From assembly GCA_007922305.1 (NCBI GenBank), contig ML677373.1, positions 19,611,817-19,675,816 on the forward strand: a stretch of 64,000 nucleotides of DNA, in the 5' to 3' direction. The notes below the pieces were generated by a model. It worked only from the letters and a program-made list of their open reading frames with translations. It had not been told where the DNA came from and searched no databases. Source of the stretch: Dermatemys mawii. Lineage: Eukaryota > Chordata > Testudines > Dermatemydidae. Shown piece by piece: positions 48,358 through 56,492 of this stretch; the stretch's first letter is position 1; every line of letters starts with the position of its first letter. Position numbers and translations under genes: made by a program.

Positions 48358-49759
48358 ACCATGTGCGTCGTAGAGAGAGTTCCTCCAGCTCTGAGATAAA
48401 GCACAACTGCAGGGCAGCCATAGGGAGCTTGCTGTACCTCCCCTCTGGATAGAGGAAGACCAGCTTCCAGAGTGGAAAAACTGGAAACTTTCACCAACAG
48501 TAAATCTCCTTACATGTTATTTTGTTTTAAATTAAGATGGCACCAGCAACCTCCCATGATGCCCAGGAGATGCATACATTAAGGTGTGACTGAGTTAGAT
48601 ACACGGTTCCCATGCCATCCAAGATTTAGTCAGCAGATAGTTAATCAACAAATGCACTCTTCAAGAGGCACCAATCTCTTGGTACCTTGGCCGTATAGCT
48701 CAGGCCTAGGGCCACTGGAACCCATGAGCTCTTCATTGATTTATTTGTAATCTTCCAAGAGGTGGTGGTCAGGGCTGGGAGGAAGCCATGTAAAGGTCTC
48801 AAAACTACAGGTCAGGGGAAATAGCTTGTTTAGCAATACAATTATTGCAAGCTTACAACATGTTTTTAAAGTGTATAAAAGAGAAGAGGAAAAGATGCAG
48901 TCCTTGTCTAGGAAGATTCTTACAGGGACACTCTCATTTTAATGAGCATAATTTAACTTACTATTGTCACAAGTATCTAATATTAAGTGAAAGAGACTAG
49001 ATAAAACATATATATTTCTTTTGGGATTTTTTCCAGTTTGCTCTGTGGATTGACTACACTTGTTATAATTTTCTCAGTTTCCCCTGTATACCCAGTTAGG
49101 GCCTGGGCCTGTGAACACATAAGCATATGGGTGACTTAGGTGAGTAGTCCACCTGTCTTCCACAGGATGATTTGCATATGTAAGTGCTTGCAGGTCTGGG
49201 CCCTTTGCTGGTTTCTTCATTGTTTGTGTGGGGTCTTTAACACAGCAGCTAGGTGTGAAAACATATAGGCCCTGATTTTCAGATGATGAGCACCCACAAG
49301 TCCAACTGAAGGCAATGGGAGCTGTCAGGTGCCAGGCATGTCTGGAAACCAGGCCCTTAAGGAACAATCTGTTCCACCTTTCATTTAGCTGTGACACTCC
49401 TCCCCTTTCCCAGGCCTGAAGAAGAGCCTGGTGGAGCTCAGAAGCTTTCCCAATGAAAGATATCACCTCCCCCCTCACCTCTCATGGTTCCTTAGGAAAC
49501 AGGTGTGATTGTAGAAGTGACAAGGGAACACCAAGGCAAGTGCACTACTTCAAAGGGCTTCCCCGTCTTTTCTTTTGTTTAAACTGATGAAATGGGCAGT
49601 GCCTCCAGGTGGGAGACTGGGAGATGATTTCACTGCATAATCCCCCGCCCCCTTCCTCTGGGACTCCTACAACAGGGCTGAAGAGAGGAGCAGGAGTCCC
49701 GTATATACTTCAACCCCTCCAGGTTCCACCCACCTAGCCCCTACGCTTTACTTATAGTG

Positions 49760-50330
49760 CCTGGCCTTGGCCTTGGCCTTTCCCTGCCGCTCACAAGGGA
49801 TCAATCACCAGACTCCATGCCCTTCCCCCCGCCCGGGAGCAGAACTCATTCATGAAAGGGAACGCGAGCCCCGCCTCCGCCGCACGCGCGATTGCAAATG
49901 TATCAATCGGCGGCATGGGGCTCTCGCCCCGCTGCCTGTCCAATCAGAGAAGCCAGGGGAGGGCGAGGGGCCAATGGGAAGTGTCCGAGGGACACACACC
50001 AGCTGCAGGATCGAACCAGTGCTGTCAAACCTGCAGCTCTCAGGGAGAGACCCCAGTCCTCTCCCCCGGCCCCCGGGCTTTCTTCCTGGACACCCTCGGA
50101 CCTGTAAAGTATCATGCCGTGGCACGGCGGGGGGAGGGGCGGTGTGTAATCCTCCATTTCCAATTCAGAAATAAAAGCGCTCCCCCCGCTCCGCAAAATG
50201 ATTATTTCCCCCCCATCCCAATTTCTCCACGCCACTTACCAACTATCCCCCGCACAGAAAATGCCCGAGCGCCTCAGGCTGATTATCTCCCCAAATACCA
50301 CAGCGCCATGTGTTGATTGTAGCCCCCCAA
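49760..50330. promoter_or_regulatory. CpG-rich island with paired CCAAT boxes
   Basis: A sharp rise in GC and CpG (for example gcctccgccgcacgcgcg) in an otherwise AT-rich flank, 3.2-3.8 kb upstream of the AXIN2 exon 1 donor. CCAAT boxes lie at 49,940-49,944 and 49,971-49,975, 31 bp apart, a spacing typical of NF-Y pairs. The overlapping ORFs on both strands here are the usual by-product of GC-rich sequence and show no recognisable domain. It could be an alternative promoter, the promoter of an unannotated non-coding RNA, or a CpG-island enhancer. Confidence 0.6.
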
Positions 50331-52599
50331 ATACGTCCCACTGACCAGTCTCCTGCCTGTGATGTTTCCTTGCCCCTTGCACGTGGTACTTCAGGTCAGC
50401 AAATTAAATCCAAACATGCACTAGAGACAACTCAGGTTTCCCCCAGCCTTCCCACCGCTGCATGCAATGGAAATCCTTCCCCTGGCCCGGACAGCCAAGT
50501 GGTGGCACTTCAATGACACGCTTCCTTGATTAGCTTTGATTTTACAGAAATAAGCGGCCAGATCCTCAGTCAGGAGGTCTACACTGGTACACCTCCAGGA
50601 GCGTCTCTGTTCACACCAGCTGGGAGGGGGTGCGTGGCTCTACTGACTTCCAGGGAGCTACCAGCTGAAGATCCGGCCCCATTGATTTCAGGGGAGCGAT
50701 GCCAACTAACAACCGTGGGGATCTGGCCCCATTGTCTTCAGTGGATATGTACTAGCTGAGGATGCAGCCCAGGGGGGCGTTTTAAAGAAAGAATCCTCTA
50801 GGGACAAAGCATGCTTCTGTATTTGCCGCATGTTTTCCATAGTATTTCCGCACTTACTCCCAAACCTAACCAAAATGCACCAGTTACTGTTTACATCTGG
50901 CCAGTGGCGTTCAATGATGGTGAACAAACGAGAAAGACTGCTCCAGACTCTGGGGTACTGGAGACAGGCTGATGGAAATTCTACATAATTGCTATTTGCA
51001 TTGCCTCCACTATGTATACTTTGGGGAGGTGGGGGCGGGGGGAATGTATGCAGAGCAGAGAGAGATGCAAGGCTTGTAGTTAAAAGTTAGTCTGGGGAGG
51101 CTAATAACAGGTTGCAGGTCGCTTTTGCATTTCCAAGGGATTGTCATAAATTACATTCACAAACAAGGAAGCTGGTGCTTGAAAAGCATAAGCCCATGTG
51201 CTGCTTTTAATTGCCTGCAGTCCCAGCCTTGCCCTGCAGCAGTTGCCATTCTAGACACTGACTTCTCTGCACATAGGCATGTTCAAAAAGGTTGGCACCC
51301 AAGTCAAGTGGTCTCATTTTCAGCCTTTTCCACTGAGAACAAATGGGTGTTGAGCACTTTTCAAAATTCAGCCCTTGATGCATATAGTAACATTCTGACC
51401 ATAACATATTTTCCTTAGATTGTGAACTCCTTGGACAGTCCTTTTTAAGAGCTGGGGCACTGCTGTGAATAAATAAGTATATGGAATAATACACGCAACT
51501 CTGTGCACATCAATAGTCCTTATTGGGCTACCCACGTGAGTACTTACATGCATAAATATTTGAAGGATGAGGACCTTCCATCATATACCCTTTGGGCAGG
51601 GACTCTGTACCTACTGGGACAAAGCACTGTGAGTAAACCTGTTTGGGGCCTCTGGGCTGAATCATAATCTAAAAAATAACAAGAAAAATCTGATTGCAAA
51701 GTTTCTTCATGCCATCGAAGGGGGAAAAAAACACCGGTTGCCTTGTTTTGGCCATGCAGAGGGAATTTTTGCCTGCTTTTGTTCATGCAGTTTTTAAAGA
51801 AATCTGAACTATGTGTTCTGTGTTGTGTAGATGGCAACAGGGAAAGTTTTTCAATACACTAAAACTAGAGATGAGCAGCAGCCGCAAAGTTCAGATTCAA
51901 AATAGTAGGACTAGCCCTTCTACATAGGACAGGGGTGTTGTGGTTCTGCCCTTCTCCCCTACATAAACTCATCTGAGTAAGGGGGGAAAGCCGATACTGT
52001 GAGACTCAGGTGACCTGAGTTCTAATGCCAGCTGGGTGACCTTAGGTGAGTCCCTTTACCTCCCCCTACCTTAGTTTCCCCATCTGTAAAATGAGGGTAG
52101 TGATTTACTTGACCTCCCTTTATAAAGTATGTTGAGATCTCCTGATGAAGTGTCATCCAAGAGCTAAGCCTGGGGGAGAGGAGGTGGGTTGGATGAGGAA
52201 TACAGGTTTGGGGCCCAATCTCTAATTGAAGCCTTTTGTATAAAGTTAAAAAAAAACCCATTCTGCGTCTGTTTAATATTTCACATATGGGGAGAGAGGG
52301 ATGTGGACACAGATTAACCCCGAGTTCTGTTTATGGGCCAGTTAGTTATATTACAATCAGATATTGTTTAATTGGGATGCAGCCTGAAAACAGGCATTTG
52401 GGTGATTAAAACGGGCCAACTTTCTCCTAATATGAACGAAGGTGTGTGTTACATTTATTTGTTTTGCACCGCAGAAAAATGTCACACCCCTCCCTTACTA
52501 AAGTGGACCAGAAAAATAAATGCAACGTACGCTGTTGGTTGGGGTTGTCTAAGGGAGGGAGAGTTCAACAACAACCGGTACCAATTTCGCTGGCGGCTG
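50331..52599. other. Between the CpG island and the AXIN2 promoter region
   Basis: Contains short inverted repeats with 'cattgatttcagg'-type centres (50,550-50,770), one CTTTGAT core at 50,534, a retroelement-tail-like segment near 51,410-51,480 and a MIR at 51,990. It may hold distal AXIN2 regulatory sequence, but nothing specific is visible. Confidence 0.5.
51990..52170 (+). mobile_element. MIR-like SINE
   Basis: 'acctgagttctaatgccagc', 'gtgaccttaggtgagtccct' and 'tccccatctgtaaaatgagg' occur in the MIR order. Confidence 0.8.
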
Positions 52600-52830
52600 G
52601 GGACAAAACAGAGACAGAGAGAATGGGGGCGGGTGGCGGGAGAGGAAGGAAGGCTGACTGAGCATGGAAAGGGTTAAACACAGGGCACAAAGCTGGCAGC
52701 CGCCGTGGTAAAGGCGGGTTGCCTGTCCCTTTAAGACTCCGGCAGCTTGCAGGGATAATACGATTGGGGCGGCAGGATCTCTTACTTCTGACGTTCCAAA
52801 GCCCGGGGGAGTTGGCTGGAGATTGTTTCC

Positions 52831-52838
52831 CTTTGATA
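52831..52838 (+). promoter_or_regulatory. Candidate TCF/LEF site (CTTTGATA)
   Basis: Exact CTTTGAT core about 0.7 kb upstream of the exon 1 donor. It is one of four such cores between 52.8 and 55.5 kb on the + strand (others at 53,118, 53,630 and 55,477). The motif is short, so function rests on the clustering and on the gene's known Wnt response. Confidence 0.45.
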
Positions 52839-53117
52839 AGGTCCTGGCAACTTAGTAACAACTCAAGAGATGAAAAAAAAATATCTATTTCCAAGTCTAA
52901 AAGCTTTCATTAAAAAAAAGCCACATAATACAAAAATCCTCCTTTGAAAAAGAATTAGCTCCAGCTGTGTGCTAGGCTGCTACTGGAGTGTCTGGCGCAA
53001 GGGTGCAACAGGAAACTGAGGCGTGCATGGGGTAGGTTTTTTTTGGTGGGGGGGGGGAGAGGAGGTGTTGCAGAGAGGCGCTTATCTCCCTTGCAGGACC
53101 GTTCTCTCGGTTCTTCA

Positions 53118-53125
53118 CTTTGATG
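53118..53125 (+). promoter_or_regulatory. Candidate TCF/LEF site (CTTTGATG)
   Basis: Exact core followed by G, about 0.4 kb upstream of the exon 1 donor, in the same cluster as the sites at 52,831 and 53,630. Confidence 0.45.
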
Positions 53126-53299
53126 TGCACAGTTAAACCCACAGCTCAGTGTTTGTTGGAATAGCCTGGAGGACATTTGGTGTATGGAATGACTGCTTGA
53201 AACAGGACCCGAGTTGAAAGAAGGGGGGCGTGGGGGGGTTAGGAGAAGGAGGGAGGGATCAGATCTTTTGTATTTTTTAAGGGGGGGGGGGTTGTTTGG

Positions 53300-53555
53300 T
53301 AGGAGGAGAGGATCACACTGAACTCTTTTGCTTTTACTCGTACATTCCGGGCACCCTCCTTCTTCCAATGCTCGCAGATGCTATTGCAAAGCCAGAGAGG
53401 AGGAGGAGGAAGAAGAAAATCTAGGGGAGCTTGGGGGGGGCAATCGGTGCAACATTGCGGATACTTTTGGTGGGAAAAGGCCGGGGGGCGGGAGGGGGGT
53501 TGTTTTAAGGAGGAACGGAGCGGCGGCGGTGCGGAGAAAACTACTGGGATCAATG
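53300..53555 (+). other. AXIN2: AXIN2 non-coding exon 1 (5' boundary not determined)
   Basis: A strong donor (ATG|GTAAGT) ends this GC- and purine-rich stretch at 53,555, about 2.0 kb upstream of the exon 2 acceptor. AXIN2 in mammals has a non-coding first exon followed by an intron before the coding exon 2, which fits this layout. The transcription start cannot be read from the sequence; 53,300 is only a placeholder. The last three exon bases are ATG, which has a consequence for the spliced leader (see the uORF entry). No long ORF joins in frame to the axin-2 start. Confidence 0.65.
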
Positions 53556-53629
53556 GTAAGTTGCAAAAGAATGCATGTGTGATTCTAGCGCTGACCCCCT
53601 CCCCTCCGCTTTCCTCCCTCTCCGGGGCG

Positions 53630-53637
53630 CTTTGATG
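53630..53637 (+). promoter_or_regulatory. Candidate TCF/LEF site (CTTTGATG) in intron 1
   Basis: Exact core 75 nt inside intron 1, in GC-rich sequence (ggggcgctttgatgtgc). Its location just after exon 1 resembles the promoter/intron-1 placement described for mammalian AXIN2 response elements. Confidence 0.45.
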
Positions 53638-54023
53638 TGCTCTTCGCTCCGGCTTTGAAGTTTTAAGGAAAGCTATTTATGTGCTAGCTACGGGAAAGCA
53701 GGGCTGGGCTGAAACCGGAGTGGGTTTTATTTTATTTGTGAATTATGTTGCAAAATCGAGATCTCGGTGCCTTTCTTTTTCTCTCTCTGCAGAGGGGAAG
53801 CTTTTATTTTATGATCATGGTGGGGAAAGGGAGCCAGTCGTAGTACGATGCATTTTTGTTAAAGGTGGATGTGGTGAGAATGAGATTTCTCTCCTCTTCC
53901 CTCCTCCTCCTTCGCCATACCCCTCCCACACCCCTCAGCACCCCCTGTGAACTCCAAAGAGGCGCTGTACGCTTAGTTAGGGGTCAGTTGTTGCACAGGA
54001 CTCGGAGGAAGCAAGTAGCTTAG

Positions 54024-54025
<2 letters not shown>

Positions 54026-54059
<34 letters not shown>
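54026..54059. repeat. (CT)17 microsatellite in AXIN2 intron 1
   Basis: 34 nt of pure CT. GAGA-type repeats of this kind near promoters can adopt non-B forms. It also explains the Arg/Glu-rich minus-strand ORF. Confidence 0.97.
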
Positions 54060-54060
<1 letters not shown>

Positions 54061-55476
54061 AGATCTCTTTCCAACCTCTCATTTCTCTGCCCGTCGCCAT
54101 TTCTGGAGCAGGTTTTTTTTATTATTATTTGGCAGGATTGTCCTTTGAGACCTTGGCGCCTCCTGTATTGTTTCTTCCCTGCTTTAGTTTTTATTTTTGG
54201 AGGGTCTCTCTCGCTCTTTTTTTTCTTTCTTTCTTTTTGTTTGTTTGCAGGACTGGTGGGGGGTGTATTTATTTTTGCTCTAAGGTGGGGAGCAGGGGGC
54301 TGAGCTTGGAGGAGATGAGAGCCCAGGCACGGGATGCCTGCAGCAATCAGGTATATTATAGACAAGGGGGGCACTTTCTCTCTCCTCTCTCTCTCCCCTT
54401 TATGCAAACGGGTCTCGATATTGCAAGACTGATGATAATAGGGGTGACATATTGAACTGCTTGTTTGTGTGTGTGCGAATTTCTGCTTGGGTTTGTGCAG
54501 CAAAGAAAAAAAGCCAGAACTCAGTTCACGCTTTCTGATTAGTTTGAGAGCCTTTCACATGCTTATTAAACCAGCTTTTTATTGGATGGAAGCAGGTTTT
54601 ATTAAAACGGCAGAAGAAGCTTTGAAAACCCCATTCCGCAACCGGAGTGAGTGGTTTTTTAAAAAAAACCTACAGCAAGATTTAGTTAGTTTCACATTTC
54701 CCTTCTAATGATGGAAACTTGTTCTAATAAAAAAAAAAGTCACTAGCGAGTCGGCCTTTGGAGGCAAATGGCTTGATGATTTTTTTCTTCTCTCTTTCAA
54801 ACTTTTAACAAGTGCATGTGCTTAACTGAACCAAAATCCGCGGGAGGTTTTTTTATTTTGAAGGTTGTAGTTAACTTCTGAAAGGAGTCAGAACGGTTTT
54901 TAAAATGAAACATTGTAGTGATTCCCCCCCCCCCCCCAAAAAAAAAGTCTTTCTGAACGTGCCGTTCCAAAACAGCGTTCAGCATTGTGCTAGAAGGGCT
55001 TCTGGTGATCATAATCTAAATTTTTAAGGAGTGAGAGGAGAGGGGGGTAAAATGGAAACCAGATGCCGAGAAAGGCACGTCTTGTTCCCTGCCTTGAGTT
55101 ATCTACAAAAAAGAGGCAAAATTGGGGAGGGGGGGGCGTATGCGTGCGCAAAACTGGTTTACCCTGCAGACAGCAGAACAGAGCCAAGTTTGTGTGTCTG
55201 ATGCTATCATTGAGAGGGGAGAAGGTTACCTGTCTTATTGTAAAGAGAGTTGTCGTCCCTGGAGACGGCTTTTGTAGGTTGTGATTATATATGCAGTGCA
55301 AGTGAAGGGTTAATTCTTTTTCTTTCCAGCCCCCTTCTCCCCCCCATCAGTTAAAAGTGCGCCGGGAGTTCAGAAAAGCATATCTGATACTTTTGATTAA
55401 CACTGTAGATAGCTGCGTGGTGTGGTTTTTTTTTTTTTTTGAATGCGAAGAGTTGAAAAGCCTGTTTACTTTTTGT

Positions 55477-55484
55477 CTTTGATG
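55477..55484 (+). promoter_or_regulatory. Candidate TCF/LEF site (CTTTGATG) near the intron 1 end
   Basis: Exact core 55 nt before the exon 2 boundary. The weakest of the four by position, because it lies close to the splice acceptor polypyrimidine region. Confidence 0.3.
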
Positions 55485-55539
55485 TTGGGTGGATCTGGTT
55501 TTGATTAGATCAATACTCTTTTCTTTTCTTTTTTTCCAG

Positions 55540-55668
55540 AGAGGAGGCTCAGAGGATCTCCTGCTGACTTGAGAGAGAGGCGCGCACACACACACACACA
55601 GACACAGAGGCGGATTATTGAGGAACTGAAGGGGGAGGGCAGAGAAACCTACCAGAACTCCTGGAGCC
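55540..55668 (+). other. AXIN2: AXIN2 5' UTR part of exon 2
   Basis: Follows a long pyrimidine tract (ttcttttctttttttccag) ending at 55,539, a textbook 3' splice site. It is 129 nt up to the axin-2 start codon and contains a short CA/GA-rich stretch (about 55,571-55,606). In-frame stop codons upstream of 55,669 limit the possibility of an N-terminal extension within this exon. Confidence 0.85.
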
Positions 55669-56492
55669 ATGAGCAGTGCTGTGTTGCTGACTCACCTCCC
55701 AGACCCCAGCAGCAGCTTCAGGGAAGACGCCCCCCGCCCCCCTGTGCCAGGTGAGGAAGGAGAGGCACCATGCCAACAACCTGCAAGTTCGTTTGTCATG
55801 AAAAGCCAAAGCTTCAAGGCCATGTCCATTTCTTCCAACCCAAGGAGGAATGAGGATGGCCTTGGGGAGCCGGAAGGCAGTGCATCTCCAGACTCCCCTC
55901 TGGCAAGATGGACCAAATCCCTGCATTCCTTGTTGGGGGATCAAGATGGTGCCTATCTTTTCCGGACCTTCCTGGAAAGAGAGAAATGTGTGGATACCTT
56001 AGACTTCTGGTTTGCCTGCAATGGCTTCAGGCAGATGGACCTTAAGGATACCAAAACTTTAAGAGTAGCCAAAGCTATACACAAAAGGTACATTGAGAAC
56101 AACAGCATTGTCTCCAAGCAGCTCAAGCCTGCCACGAAGACCTATATCAGAGATAGTATCAAGAAGCAGCAGATAGATTCTATAATGTTTGATCAGGCAC
56201 AGACTGAAATTCAGACTGTGATGGAGGAAAATGCTTACCAGATGTTTTTAACTTCTGATATATACCTCGAATATGTAAGGAGTGGGGGAGAGAATCCTGC
56301 TTATATTAACAGCAATGGACTGGGGAGCTTAAAAGTTGTCTGTGGCTATCTCCCAACCTTGAATGAAGAAGAAGAATGGAGCTGTGTGGACTTTAAAAAC
56401 AAAATCTTGCCTTCTGTAGTTGGGCTATCCTGCAAGACTTTGAGGGTTACAGCAAATGTCAGAGCTACAGAAACGACTGAGAATGGGTACAG
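55669..56492 (+). CDS. AXIN2: AXIN2 exon 2, coding part: N-terminus and RGS domain
   Basis: Encodes residues 1-274 and the first two bases of codon 275 of axin-2, the cytoplasmic scaffold that gathers APC, GSK3 and CK1 to mark beta-catenin for destruction; AXIN2 is itself a Wnt target. Visible in the translation: a tankyrase-binding motif [10 protein letters not shown] (about residues 23-32), a linker ending [13 protein letters not shown], and an RGS domain at about residues 84-203 ([19 protein letters not shown] near its start, [15 protein letters not shown] at its end), the known binding site for APC SAMP repeats. It then runs through [12 protein letters not shown] to TENGYR. The start at 55,669 is chosen because [20 protein letters not shown] matches the axin-2 N-terminus; it has G at -3. 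The donor AG|GTAAGA follows 56,492. The coding length is 824 nt, against 815 nt as I recall for human exon 2, a 3-residue difference that I place in the variable linker after the tankyrase motif. Frame is intact, with no stop. Confidence 0.97.

Larger units (their letters stand above)
43093..49759. other. Gene-poor flank before the CpG island
   Basis: Contains the AC microsatellite, the CR1 fragment at 45,125, a MIR end at 45,815, a short inverted repeat near 46,030-46,125 and the retroelement tail at 48,245. The remainder is unassigned. No coding exon is supported. Confidence 0.55.
52600..53300 (+). promoter_or_regulatory. Candidate AXIN2 proximal promoter
   Basis: GC-richer than the flank, with GC boxes (gggggcgggtgg near 52,624; ggggcgg near 52,766) and long G-runs (53,048-53,057; 53,281-53,291). 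It holds CTTTGATA at 52,831 and CTTTGATG at 53,118, which match the TCF/LEF core. AXIN2 is an established direct Wnt target with TCF sites around its promoter and intron 1. I see no clear TATA box. The start site and exact limits are inferred from position only. Confidence 0.55.
53556..55539 (+). other. AXIN2 intron 1
   Basis: A GT-AG intron of 1,984 nt in the leader. It contains CTTTGATG motifs at 53,630 and 55,477, a (CT)n run at 54,026-54,059, several homopolymer runs (C-run and A-run near 54,930-54,950, T-run near 55,427-55,440) and GC-rich sequence continuing from the promoter. The minus-strand ORF over 53,973-54,503 is produced by the CT run and is not taken as a gene. Confidence 0.8.
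53553..55572 (+). other. Splice-created upstream ORF in the AXIN2 leader (11 codons)
   Basis: The final three bases of exon 1 (53,553-53,555) are ATG. Joined to exon 2 at 55,540, they open an 11-codon frame (Met-Arg-Gly-Gly-Ser-Glu-Asp-Leu-Leu-Leu-Thr) that stops with TGA at 55,570-55,572, 96 nt before the main start codon. Its context is weak (T at -3, A at +4), so leaky scanning is expected. The frame exists only in the spliced RNA: in the genome the ATG is followed directly by the GTAAGT donor. Exon boundaries are read from splice signals, not from transcript data. Confidence 0.5.

Noticed and set aside
1..49759. 3' exons of CEP112 or another neighbouring gene
   Set aside because: Expected from human gene order as I recall it, but no exon with convincing coding content and splice sites was found; a homology search would be needed.
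49767..50316. Overlapping ORFs of 91-154 codons on both strands in the CpG island
   Set aside because: Typical of stop-poor GC-rich DNA; all frames are open and none has a domain.
53973..54503. 176-codon minus-strand ORF
   Set aside because: Its Arg/Glu-repeat end is the (CT)17 tract read on the other strand; it lies in AXIN2 intron 1.
55953..56135. Minus-strand ORFs over AXIN2 exon 2
   Set aside because: Shadows of the conserved + strand coding frame.
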